DNA of 64,000 nt from Mesostigma viride (GCA_009746045.1 RPFO01000240.1:1064042-1128041); one strand, 5' to 3'; shown: positions 45,133 to 56,169, numbered from the stretch's first letter. Notes: generated by a model from the sequence alone, not told the origin. Numbers and translations are program-made.

Positions 45133-46865
45133 GGTATATTTTTCGCGACCGGTTCAGTCCTTTTTGGTCCCCAAGTACCGTCGAACCACAGCGCGGTACC
45201 TAAAATCGCGTAACGGAAGCTAAAAGAACCGAAACTGTAGGATGTTGTCATGGACCGTATGAAGGAATTTGGTCGCCCGTACGAGGGATTTCACGCACCG
45301 TACGAGGAGTTGTCATGGACCGTATCCATCACCGTACAATGGAACCGCGAGTTATAGTGACCACCTGCCTCCGTGGCAGGGCAGGCAGGAAGGTGGAGAC
45401 TAAGGCGAACTCGTTTTAATATTAATCCAAGGGGAAATTTCGCCAAACGTGCAACGAGCGTGCTCACATACGACTTTCGGTGGGTACCTAAAAGGAGTAG
45501 AATACTTGCCTCATGGCTTGTTCAAAGCCGACAGGGCGTACTGTGGGTGTACTGTATTCCTAAGGTGCAAATACTTAGGAGGCGCTGGGAGGCGTGCAAA
45601 ATTTGATGGCCCTTGCCTCGGACATGGTCAGATATGGACACTAGTTAACAGGAAGGTGAGCGTTAACTGGAAGGTGAGAAAACTTATGGGAATATTGAAA
45701 TTTGAAGCGGCAGGCACTCTAAAATTTCATCAAGAATCGCAGCCTTGGTTGGTCATGACGATGATGCGCAGTTTAAGAAGCGTCAGAAACTGGGGCAGGC
45801 TTTCATTTGCACCTTTAGTGGTACGGATTGAGGCCAGCTGTAGGGCTCTCAGGTCTTTGTTAGTATTAGTGTAGGCTTGCAGACTGTATGGCTTCTGGTG
45901 TCTATTCTTTATCGTGTACTCACGAATCCGAGGCTTCGAATATTTTACAACTGCAAAGCGTCACGACGGCCGCGGTTCCAGTGGTCCGTCAAGGTTTGGT
46001 TGTTATATACATAAAGAGGGCCGCTCGTGTAACCATTCGCCACGATAGTTTGTGGATTACCTTGGCTGCTCAGGCAGTCTTCAGGATAGCTCGTGTGAGC
46101 CAAGTTGATGCCGATTTATCAATGCACCGTGACTGCTGCACATACCGGACCTGTGCTGTGAGAATTGCGGACATCATTGCTGCAGCTTTCTTTGTTTACT
46201 TGATGGTAGCAAAGCTGTGCAAACCTTCTGGAAGTCAGGTATTGGCATGGTTGTGCAGCATTGTAGAAGCTCGATTTGTTCCCCAGTTTCTTGGCCCTTC
46301 TTTTTCTATCAAAAAGTAGGTATAGCAATATGGTATGGCTAACCGGCATGCAGGGGTCGATCAGGCAGAGCCGGTATGCTTTCACTGCAAAGGGCAGCAA
46401 CTTGCACGATGCACAGCTGGCTCATACATTATTTGCCTATATATTGCATGAATGAGTATTTCTTTGCATGGTAAGTGTCTTCAACGTGCATGTGTGCGAT
46501 GTTTTAGCGTGGGTCAAGCGATACTAGACTCCATGCGGCATGCGTGTATGATTACTTTGTTGAACGACAGTAAAATCATATGTTCCTTGTAGGGCAGTGA
46601 GCCAGTGAGCCAACTGTGTATTCTATGCTTATTAGTGTCACAAACATGTCAGTGAGTGAGAAATGGTTGAAACAGCCCTGAAAACCATCAAATCTAGTGG
46701 TCACGTACGATCGTGTACTATACCGTATTATACCGTGTTATACTTTATACGGACCCTGTGCGTATAACCGCGTATTACGTATAATGGAACTCTGACCCCG
46801 ATGGATGGATGGGTGGGGACACACAATCCTACCGGTCTAATCTATCTACGACATCAAGCCAACTC
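45133..46865. other. TIR-element interior, no gene recognised
   Basis: ORFs are short and lack motifs. Near 45245-45345 a direct repeat with TTGTCATGGACCGTAT occurs twice. Confidence 0.5.
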
Positions 46866-46875
46866 TAGTCTAAGC

Positions 46876-47140
46876 ATAACAAGACTTGTTGTCTCCTTGA
46901 TAACAAGACGCGGTGGCAGAAGATTGTCAAGGCTCACACGCCCGACCCTGTGGGCAAGCCACCTCCCCCCAAGAGGAGGAGGCGTTTTGATGAGTAGGGT
47001 AGTTAGGATTTTTCTAGACTAGGTAGATTAGCGTTAGGTTAGTTAGATTACGTGGCTCTCTCCACTCCACCATCCATCATGGAGTATGTGCTACATGATC
47101 TCCCAACGGAGGCATGTTATAATTTAATTTTAATTTAATT
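46876..47140 (+). mobile_element. 5'-truncated LINE fragment 1
   Basis: The 265-bp fragment is flanked by TAGTCTAAGC (46866-46875 and 47141-47150). It contains the end of an ORF (AHTPDPVGKPPPPKRRRRFDE, stop near 46997), a 3' UTR, the CTCC-CAAC-GGAG hairpin at 47100-47111 and a TTTAA-type tail. Confidence 0.75.
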
Positions 47141-47150
47141 TAGTCTAAGC

Positions 47151-47516
47151 TCTCTACCCTAGCTCTCTTCATGTATTATTTAGTTAGTTAGCTAGGTGGT
47201 ATGCAGTGATTGTGGAAATGTTAGGCCATTCATGGTTGACTAGCAGAACTTCCATGCCATTCGTAAAACCGTCATGGTTGGCCATTAGTGGTTGAGTAGC
47301 GGACAGCTAGCATTACCATGCATTGGTACAACCGTTCATTCTCAATACATGTTGGCTTTCAAAATATGCCGTGTCATTGATATTAAAATTAAAAAATTAA
47401 ATTAGGAACATATCTCCGTTCATTCATGAAGTGAGACAACTATGCCTGGACATTCATTTATATTTATTCATTTATTTTTTATTCATGGACATTGGCTATT
47501 CCGATTTAATGATGTT
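47151..47516. other. AT-rich spacer
   Basis: No gene is seen in this AT-rich stretch between the two LINE fragments. Confidence 0.5.
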
Positions 47517-47529
47517 ATGGGTGGTAGCA

Positions 47530-47776
47530 TGCAGGACAAGAGGAGGTGGAAGACCATTGTCCAGGCTCATACGCCCGCCCCTGTGGGCAAGCCCCCTCCC
47601 CCCAAGCGGAAGGGGCGCTTTGCTGAGTAGAATAGGTAGGGTTTTCTAGATTAGATTAGCTTAGAGTTAGATTAGTTCGGTTTCGCGGCTTTGTCCCCCC
47701 CTCCATCCATCCACGGGAATATGTGCTACATGATCTCCCAATGGAGTCATGTTATAATTCAATTTAATTTAATTTA
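47530..47776 (+). mobile_element. 5'-truncated LINE fragment 2
   Basis: The 247-bp fragment is flanked by the 13-bp duplication ATGGGTGGTAGCA (47517-47529 and 47777-47789). It has the same ORF end as fragment 1 (AHTPAPVGKPPPPKRKGRFAE), then a hairpin at about 47733-47746 and a TTTAA tail. The protein end is conserved between the fragments while the third positions differ, so they derive from different source copies. Confidence 0.8.
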
Positions 47777-47906
47777 ATGGGTGGTAGCAGTATTAGTTAG
47801 CATCTTTGACACAGGAGTGTAACTCGTGACTCACACTAACTACTACTTGGAATCATGTATATCAATTCAGATTAGTAATTGAGCTTAGAGTGCATGCAGG
47901 CCTTAC

Positions 47907-48036
47907 ATCAAGGAGACAACCAGATATATTACTATTATCAAGGAGACAACCAGCGCAGGCCAGAAATCATATCAAGGAGACAACCAGCACACTATTGTTA
48001 TTATCAAGGAGACAACCAGCGCAGGCCAGAAATCGG
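47907..48036 (+). repeat. tandem ATCAAGGAGACAACCAG repeat
   Basis: Four copies start at 47907, 47938, 47970 and 48003. The longer 32-bp form also occurs at 8587 inside the large foldback. Confidence 0.8.
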
Positions 48037-48089
48037 GCGTATGCTCACATGATACGGCATTGGAATATCCCATGTCTCCATCACTTGCA

Positions 48090-49350
48090 CTTTGTGCGCA
48101 CCGAGCCACCCATGCAGTCGCCCACCCATGCAGCCACCTGGCCACCCACCCACACAACTACTCACACACTCGCGTGCCCGTACACCTAGACACCCACCCG
48201 TCCACCCACCCAGTGACCCACCCACCCAGCCAGCTGCGCACGTGCTAACCCACCTTTTATAACCACGCGTGCACCTAGACACCCAACCACCTACCAACCC
48301 ACTTGGACATCCACCCACCCACCAAGGCACCTGCGCAACCCACATACCAATCAGGTAATAAGGAGGCATTCACCCATCCAATGAGCCAACCACCCAATCA
48401 CCCAACCGCCTAAACACCCAGCCAGCTGGCCCCACATGCACCCATGCGGCCGCCCACCCTTGACCCACCCACGCACCTACAAGTACCCACTCAACCACTC
48501 ACTGCCCCCACACCCTTATACCCACTGACCCACCCACTGACCCACCCACACATGCATTTTCTCAGCCACCCACCCACCTACCTCACCCCCAACGTGCACA
48601 GCCCTTCACCCGCGATAGGTGAGACGGTCCCAACCATAAACCCATCCACGCATCCATATCTGTGCGCGCACCCGTCCATCTACCCGTCCCTTCGCCCACC
48701 CACCCACATAGTCATCTACACATCCACCAGCCACCAACCACCAATGGCCTACCCACCAACCCACCCACCCACACGCATCCCTAACCAACCAACCACCAAC
48801 CCACCACCCTCAATACCGTGCCATTGTTTCACTCACGAATCCAACAACCCACCCACTTCGCAGTCCCCAAAGCCTATCAATCACCCAGCCACCTGGACAT
48901 CTACCTATGACCGACCACCCTTGTACTCATCCACCCACCATGACCAGCCAGCCAGCCAGCCACCCTCTCCAGCTGCCTGTGCTCCCAGCTACTCGGCCAG
49001 CCATTAACCAAGGCATTCACCTTTCAGCCAGCCACCTGCCATTGAACCCACCTACGCCTAGGCATCCCTTGAAGCATCTATAGCCTAAGCCTCCCACACA
49101 AGACTTCCTGGGCAACCAACCAACCAACCAACCAACCAACCAACCAGTCACCCAGCAACACAACCACCTAACCACTCGACAACCCAATTACCGAACCACC
49201 TAACTACCCAACACCCAAACCAGCCAGGCATGAGCCCGCCCATTTGCCCTCGCATGCCCGCACCATCGCAACCCCCCATAAACGCCCCGCTCACCTAGCC
49301 AGCCACACGCCCAGCCAGCCACCTGCTCAACTCACGCATGAAGGCAATAT
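48090..49350. repeat. decayed (CCCA)n region
   Basis: This long stretch of CCCA/CCAA-rich DNA is scrambled by substitutions and indels, and includes a pure CCAA run near 49114-49146. It looks like an aged version of the block at 13022. Long Thr/Pro/His ORFs here are artefacts. Confidence 0.75.
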
Positions 49351-50793
49351 CAGCCATGCATGGCCTCACCTTGCATCACTTGCATTGCCTGGCTAATTTG
49401 CATGAGGCAGCTTCCATCTCGTTGTAAGCAATTGCAAAGGCATTTTCTTCATAGTAATGAATGAGAAACAACGTCGCAAACGTTCTCCTTTCCCTCTTTG
49501 AAACAGTATATAAATCAGAAAGACAAGGGCAAATATCTGGACAAGGTGGCAATAACCACTGCATAATGCCCTTGAGAAAGTCTTATTAATCCAGCTCTCT
49601 ACCCTTTGAGAAGCTGCCTTGCCTTAGCAACGACTCTGGGACCTCTAGCTCGCTCACCTCGCTGAATCTGCGCTTCTTTATGGCTGCCGGGAGATGCGAA
49701 GCGTGAGCCCAGCGGGTCGTGGCGAGGTCGTCTGCCCGACCCATCACATCTCGAAACCGCATTGCCGACTAATAAAAAATGACGACCCCCTTTGCCTTTT
49801 GTATCTAGCGTCAAAGGAACAATGAACTCGCTTGGAAAACACGGTCGCAAAAGGCTTTCTACAGGCATAATAGGCAATTTTCGCAGCTTTTACCGCACTT
49901 ACTGCACATTCGGAAGACCATTAGCGACGTTTGCGCGGAATCTTGGGCACGCCATATGTCCTGCTGGCTTATTGCCGCAGGCTGGGCAGTACAGGAAGGT
50001 CGGGCATAGCCTAAAGAGCTAATTATCTGACGACAAAGACATGTATTGTACGAAGCAAGAAACAGACGGATTTCGCACCCCATATTTATTCAGGCGAATG
50101 CCGGAGAATAAAAAGCGAAACTCAGAAAACGAAAACACTAACGTTTTCGGGGATATTGTAACGCATAATCTGAGCTATCGTGCCGGGAATCATTTTCATC
50201 TCCTCTCGTAACCAGGACTTTTAGACACGTACCACCGAGAAATCTGGTTTTCGCGAAAAAAATGGTGCGCTGCAAAAAACAATTTGTCCCGTTCTATTCC
50301 CTCGTCGCAATCACAGCTCTTATCATTCCAAAATTATTCCATGGATTAACCGTGATGTAAGCTTCGTTTTGACACCTCGAGCGGCTGCAGTGACGCAAGT
50401 TTTAAAACGCTAGCTGATACTCGACCGCCATGGGTGTTTTCGTCGTTTTCGTCTGTGGTGTCGCGGGAAAAATCGAGATGACGACCTCCGAGTCTCGGTC
50501 ACTGTAATGCCCAGCTCGTAACCGGCAGTGACCGTCGCGTGTCCGCCCCTGTCACCCCCGGTCTGTCAGTCAGTTCGTCCCGGTCACGTTTCCGTTTCGA
50601 TCCGTTGGTTTCCGTTTTTCTACCCTTTTTAACCGTTTTCCCTCCCGTTTTGATCCGAGGTAATTAAGTCCGGATCTGAAGTAGGTTCGAAGTAAGGTTT
50701 GAACTCGAAGCCAGGTGCGTCGATGGAAAAAACGGCCGAAATCGGACGAACAAAGTTAATGTACCTTGATGGAACCGGTGTTTTTCGGGGGGT
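49351..50793. other. TIR-element interior, right part
   Basis: No gene is recognised. ORFs are short and unsupported. Confidence 0.45.
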
Positions 50794-50838
50794 CTCAAAC
50801 ACAGCCATTTTCGATGAGTGTGGTGGGGTATTGCTATG

Positions 50839-52423
50839 GGGTGTGCAGAGGTACCAGATCCCAGGAACGAGTCCTGTACCTTGGCGCAAGCTAGTGGAGA
50901 TGATGCAAAGCCCCAAGATGGCTAAGGCATGGACTCTTGGCTTTGTTGCTTCTGGGCATGAGTGGATAGTTGCCAACTGTGCAGAACCTGTGGATGTCCT
51001 CCCGGAGGATCACCAGCTGCTCAGATTGATGTTTGTCCTCAAGCTCAAGGAAGTAGATGGCGTGCAGGTGCCACATGTTAGACCAGTTGTGACTGAGTAC
51101 CATGGCACTGGACAGTTAGCAGATGAGGAGCTTTACACACCAGGGATGCTGCATGATACATGGAGGATTTTGTTGTGCATTTATTTGTCTTTTCTGCAGA
51201 AGGGGATACCCTATAGCTCTGTGTTGGTAGATTTCAAGAGGGCTTTTCTTAAGGGTGATCAGCAGGAAGCACAGGATACTTGGCGCACAATACCCCCTTT
51301 CTTTGTTAAGGTGCCTGCAGTGTGGAGGGCAGAGCTGAAGACGAGGTATTTGAGGATTCTCAAAGGCGTTGAAGGCCTTAGATCGAGTCCCATCATCTGG
51401 AGGAAGAGCTTGGAGAAGTACCTCAGGTCTGTCTGTGGTCTCTCAGTCTCTCCAGTTGACCCTTGTCTATTTCAAGGTAGCTATGAGGGGCTGCCAGCGT
51501 TTGCCTCCCTGCATGGTGATGATCTGCATCTCCAGGGCCATCCCACTTGGCAAGAGTTGACTCTGGCCAGGATCCAGAAACGGTTTGAACTGGGTAAGAT
51601 CCAGTACATGGTTGAGAATGAGCCCATGGTGTTTTGTGGAATGCAGGCGACCTTGGTCCATCAGCAGGGTACATGGTCCATCAAGCTGGAGGGTGGTAAG
51701 GATTATCCTCAGCAGATCATAGATGCCTTGCAGGAGCCCATCACCCAGGCCAGATGTGCAACAATACGAGGTATGTTGGCATGGCTGGCCAGCATTTGTG
51801 CTCCTGACCTGTTGGTACTGAGTCGGTTGACCGATTCCCAACTGGTTGAGGTGGGTGCTGAGAGAGTGGTAGAGGCTGTTCGCATGTCTCCCCCTCTCAT
51901 GCTGGGTCCTTTGGATTTGTACAGGCCTTTTGACATGGTGCTCTATGTGGACAGTTCTATGGATAGTAGGAAGGTCACAGAGGTCAGGGGCCGTGCAGCA
52001 GCATTAATATCCCTGGTGCAGGAACAATCCTCTCTGGTCTGCTGGTACAGTCGGTTGCAGAACAGGGTAACTCCCAGCAGTGACATTGCTGAGTGCAGGG
52101 CAATCTGTGAAGGGCTTCATACTGCTCTTTACTTGAGGGAGCTATTTTACCAGCTATGTCAAGTGGCTTCCTGTCGGTTGCAGATGCACACACTGGTAAG
52201 AACTGACAGCATGGGCATGGTGCAGTTTGTGCACAGGCAGCTGGCCAGGAGCAGGGACCTTGATTACTTGTTGCTCAAGGAAATGTCTTGCTTAGCTAAC
52301 ATTGAACATGTGGCTGGCGTGGACAACCCTGCAGATGCTCTCACCAAGCTGGAGGAGAAGGCTGAGCTGCAATACCCTTTGCTTCGTGGGCTCATGGCCT
52401 CCAAGGGGGGAGGGCCAGAGTAG
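50839..52423 (+). CDS. Pol C-terminal part of element C: Copia-type RT and RNase H
   Basis: The frame is open from the TIR-element edge to TAG 52421-52423. Reverse transcriptase motif A is VLVDFKRAFL (about 51222-51251) and the catalytic pair is in SLHGDD (Asp codons 51518-51523). Copia normally has YVDD, so the HGDD box is a family variant. RNase H has LYVDSS (51941), AECRA (about 52088), RTDSMG (52199) and NPADALTK (about 52324), which give its four acidic residues. Unlike A and B there is no frameshift at LKLKEVDG (about 51040-51063). In the chromosome this half is separated from its N-terminal half by the insertion, so it is not expressed as one protein. Confidence 0.9.
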
Positions 52424-53358
52424 ACCAAACAGCCTTGCTCTAGGTGGGAGGCATCCCAGTGGGCTGGGCAGCCACGTGGTGGCTGACAGCAGGTCCTTCA
52501 GAGTTCAGACACACTCTGCTGGACAGGGGTCAGGGTGGAGTCACTCCCCTGGCTGAGAATTTCGCCTGGCTCTGTCATGGAGCTGCAGAAGAGTCTTAAG
52601 GACTTTGTAATGGGCCTTGGGTCTTCATGGAATGGACCCTGCAAGGGCAGCCCAAGTGTTGGCTCTAACAGGTTGCTGTACATTTGTATATATTCTCTGT
52701 AACCAACCTGTTGCATGCTAATAAAATCCCTGGTTGTGTGACCATGTTGGACGTGGTTGCCAGGGGCCTCACTCTGGGTTATACTTCTTTATAATAAAAC
52801 ATAATCTTGTTATTGTCATGTCTTGTTGTTTGTGATGCTCAGTTCCAGGAGCTGATCCAAACCTGGAGGATATGGGGTGGGGTTCGATTCCCCAGCTGAC
52901 CTCAGCCTGGCATGTATGAATCCTGAGTGAGACTCAGTGAGGACATGGGCTCCCCATGTGTTGGCTAACATTAGTCAGGGCTCTCTCAGTCTTTGGAAGG
53001 ATTTAAAAGATAAAGGAGACTCCGTGGCGGGCGCCATATGAACGGGCGCCTGTGATAACTGGATGACCAGGAACTCACAATAGTACGTTCAAGGACTCCT
53101 CTATCCAAACTCCTCTGACTAAGTGCAGACCTAACTTTAATCTACACCAGGTTCCCAAAGAAAGGGTTGGGATGTCATGTGGGTCAGAGGGCAACCTTTG
53201 AACCAATGAGCAGGCCTAGCTAATATTTGGAGGCACCTCAGGTTCCAAAAGAAAAGGCAGGTCTGGTCTCTGGGAGGGATCAGATGTTCAAGGCTTGTGG
53301 GGACAGTGGCTGATAGGTTCTCAGGCTGGTCCAAGCTCCAAAACAAGAAAGGGTTGGA
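52424..53358 (+). other. 3' non-coding region of element C
   Basis: This 935-bp region lies between the Pol stop and the LTR. AATAAA signals lie near 52720 and 52793. A T-arm-like hairpin is at 52878-52894. It ends in the purine-rich AAGAAAGGGTTGGA before the LTR, a likely plus-strand primer. Confidence 0.65.
52878..52894 (+). other. tRNA T-arm-like hairpin / pol III B box
   Basis: TGGGG-TTCGATT-CCCCA forms a 5-bp stem and 7-base loop, and GGTTCGATTCC matches the B-box consensus. It is conserved in A (26553-26569) and B (35547-35563). No full tRNA can be folded around it. Confidence 0.5.
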
Positions 53359-54011
53359 GTTAGCATATTGGGGCACCAATGTGCTAGATGGATGCAGGTT
53401 GAGGAGACCTTTCCAACGCCGTGTCAACCGCCTAGAACAGACAAGGGACTAGAAAGTTATCAAGTCCCGAAGTACTGCCGACCGGTGGGCGAGGGCGGTG
53501 CACACTCAGGACATAGTGGACAGGACACGTGGCAGGCCGTGCCTGCACAGGCTTAGCCTGGACTCTCACGTGACTGGGACACAGTGTACTGAGGGCTCAA
53601 CGGTACTGTGGCTAGTAGAAGCCAGTAACCAGCCAGCAGGTCTGCAAGGATGTAAGTCCTTGCAGGACTGTGGCAGGTCCTGTGCTGTCCAAGACACAGG
53701 ATAGCCAGAGATTCCTGTATGCTGCCTGCAACGAGGATGCAAGGCAGCGATACGAGGCTCTGGCAATGTAGCGTTGCCCAGCGTTGCTCATGACCGAGGA
53801 ACAAGGATGGAACGAGGTTGCATATAGCTCGAGGCCTAACGAGGCAACGAGCGTCTTCACACACGAACCTTGGTCGTCACGACGAGTGGCGAGCCTATCG
53901 AGGGTCGTAGGCCTGGTGTGAGGATAAAGGTTGCTAGCCAGCAGCCTTGGGTCATTCCAGCCGGCAAGGACCAGGAGCTCACAAGCTCTGCTGACGAGTT
54001 GCTGTGCAAAT
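53359..54011 (+). repeat. 3' LTR of element C
   Basis: It is 653 bp, starts GTTAGCATATTGGGG and ends GCTGTGCAAAT, matching the A and B LTRs in reverse. Confidence 0.85.
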
Positions 54012-54034
54012 CCTTCATTGAGCGACCGCGTTTT

Positions 54035-55275
54035 TTAGGCACCGGCTGTGCCGCTCCGCCGCCCGCCGGCTGCGCCGCCGGCCCGCCGCGCGCCGGCTGC
54101 CCCGCCCCGTAGCCCGTCGACAGCCCCGCCCCGCCGCATGCCAGCTGCGCCGGCCCGCCGCCCACGCGCGCCGGCAGCGCCGCTGCCCCCCGCGCGCCGA
54201 CGGCCCTGCCCCGCCGCCCGTCGACAGCCCCGCCCCGCCGCATGCCAGCTGCGCCGGCCCGCCGCCCATGCGCGCCGGCAGCGCCGCTGCCCCCCGCGCG
54301 CCGACGGCCCTGCCCCGCCGCCCGTCGACTGCCCCGCCCCGCCACCCGTCGACAGCCCCGCCCGGCCGCGTGCAGGCTGCGCCGCTGCTGCCACCTCGCT
54401 GCGCGCTGGCTGCGCCACCTCGCCGCCCGCCGACGGCGCTGCCCCGCTGCGCACCGGCTGCCCCGCCCCGCCGGCCGTCGACTGCCCCGCCCCGCCGCAT
54501 GCCAGCTGCGCCGGCCCGCCGCCCACGCGCGCCGGCAGCGCCGCTGGCCCCCCGCGCGCCGACGGCGCCGCCCCGCCGCGCACCGGCTGCCCCGCCCCGC
54601 TGCCCGTCGACTGCCCCGCCCCGCCGCCCGTCGACAGCCCCGCCCCGCCGCATGCCAGGTGCGCCGGCCCGCCGCCCACGCGCGCCGGCAGCGCCGCTGG
54701 CCCTGCCCCGCCGCCCGTCGACTGCCCCGCCCCGCCGCCCGTCGACAGCCCCGCCCCGCCGCATGCCAGGTGCGCCGGCCCGCCGCCCACGCGCGCCGGC
54801 AGCGCCGCTGGCCCCCCGCGCGCCGACGGCCCTGCCCCGCCGCCCGTCGACAGCCCCGCCCCGCCGCATGCCAGCTGCGCCGGCCCGCCGCCCATGCGCG
54901 CCGGCAGCGCCGCTGGCCCCCGCGCGCCGACGGCCCTGCCCCGCCGCCCGTCGACTGCCCCGCCCCGCCGCCCGTCGACAGCCCCGCCCCGCCGCATGCC
55001 GGCTGCGCCGCCGCTGCCACCTCGCTGCGCGCTGGCTGCGCCACCTCGCCGCCCGCCGACGGCGCCGCCCTGCTGCGCACCGGCTGCCCCGCCCCGCCGC
55101 GTGCCGGCTGCGCCGGCCCGCCGCCCGCGCGCGCCGGCTGCGCCACTGGCCCGCCGCGCGCCGACTGCCCCGCCCCACCGCCCGCCGACTGCCCCGCCCC
55201 GCCGCGCACCGGCTGCGCCGCCCCGCTGCCCGCCGACTGCCCCGCCCCGCCGCGTGCCGGCTGCGCCGCCGCCGG
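54035..55275. repeat. GC-rich minisatellite
   Basis: The block is built of CCCCGCCGCCCGTCGACAGC-like and GCCGGCAGCGCCGCTGGC-like units, giving open frames on both strands with Arg/Ala/Gly/Pro repeats. These ORFs are compositional artefacts. It begins about 24 bases after the LTR of C and replaces the 3' part of the gene at 55300-56166. Confidence 0.9.
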
Positions 55276-56166
55276 CAGTCGCCTTTGCAGTAGGTGCGCC
55301 AGATGCGGTAGAATGCGTTGTAGCCTAGCACCTTGGCCCCTTCCCCCGCTTCTGCCACCACGTCTTCAACGTACACGGCGTGCATCTCCTTGATGGACAT
55401 GACGTCCATGAAGACAACGCCAGCATGAGTCGGGTCATGGTCTGCGATCTGCTGCACCAACTCGTGCATCCACATTGCTGCGTGTTCGCCAACCTCCGAA
55501 CGCCCCCGAGCATCACGCTCAGTTGGTGCGTGCTCCAGACCAACACCGAAAGTCGCTAGGTCGTTGGGATGCACGGTCAGGAAATACTCCTTCGCTGACA
55601 CGACCGACGCCACCAGATTGTTCCAAGTCGCCCGGGTAACGCCGGCCATCTTCCGGATGGCAGATGCACAACCGGTGACGGTGTACATGCACCCCGCAAT
55701 CACCACGTCCACGTGTAAAGGGCCGGTAATGATGTACTTCTTGTAACGGCCACCGTCGGCAGGCCGGGTATTCTACCCCGATGTTGCCCACGCCGGCCGA
55801 CCGGATCACGTCGCAAAGGGAGGCCATGCGCTGCTTGTCCGTTTGGTTGTACAGGAACTCTCGAAAGGCAGTCCACGACCTAGTATCGGTAAGGAAGGTG
55901 CCCACCTTCTCAAGGCAATGCTCCCCACAAGTCGGACCGCAACTCCTGGCCTTGGCGATGTCCTTGTCAACGGACTGCAATTTGGAGGCGAGAAGCCGGG
56001 CGCCATCTTTCTTCCCACTGCGCTTCGCTCGAGAGGAAGACGTGCCGGGCCCCATTTCCATGTGAAGCAGCAGGTCGTCGTCAGAGCCGTCAGAATCCAC
56101 GCCCCAACTAGCTTCAGAACTCGCATCCGAATTCACCAGGTCTGGCACATCCCATTCTTCATCCAT
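55276..56166 (-). pseudogene. transposase-like N-terminal region, frameshifted and truncated
   Basis: ATG 56166 starts an acidic N-terminus (MDEEWDVPDL, then Ser/Asp clusters). A Cys motif (CGPTCGEHC) and a helical region follow. A frame slip near 55770 leads to RYKKYIITGP, then MYTVTGCASAIRKMAGVTRATW, and to GYNAFYRIWRTYCKG near 55290. The C...G.S...W and FYRIW patterns resemble the region before the catalytic core of a DDE transposase family found in algae and animals, as far as I can judge from memory. The catalytic core is absent; the frame runs into the GC minisatellite instead. Confidence 0.45.
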
Positions 56167-56169
56167 GTT

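Larger units (their letters stand above)
45088..50838. mobile_element. 5.75-kb non-autonomous TIR element
   Basis: The ends are 45-bp perfect inverted repeats (45088-45132 and 50794-50838) beginning CATAGCAATACCCCACC. It interrupts Pol of element C at GAGTTG/GGTGTG, with at most a one-base duplication at the target by comparison with A. No transposase is found. The interior holds two short LINE fragments, a dispersed 32-bp tandem repeat and a decayed CCCA block. I cannot assign a superfamily. Confidence 0.8.
41968..54011 (+). mobile_element. element C: A-family copy split by a TIR element
   Basis: Gag (41968-43077) and Pol (43084-45087, 50839-52423) are intact apart from the 5.75-kb insertion at 45088-50838. 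A 3' non-coding region and 3' LTR (53359-54011) follow. The 5' LTR and ORF0 are missing. C lacks the two deletions shared by A and B. Confidence 0.85.

Noticed and set aside
45373-46400. ORFs of 77-143 residues inside the TIR element
   Set aside because: Overlapping on both strands, no motif, no homologous partner in the window.
48004-49007. Thr/Pro-rich ORFs
   Set aside because: Decayed CCCA repeat; no domain and irregular composition.
52840-52920. A genuine tRNA gene
   Set aside because: Only the T arm is convincing; no acceptor, D or anticodon arm with correct spacing can be drawn.
53857-55393. ORFs of 320-565 residues rich in Arg, Ala, Gly and Pro
   Set aside because: They arise from the GC-rich minisatellite, with no stop codons in several frames and no domain; only the 55276-56166 part has non-repetitive coding character.
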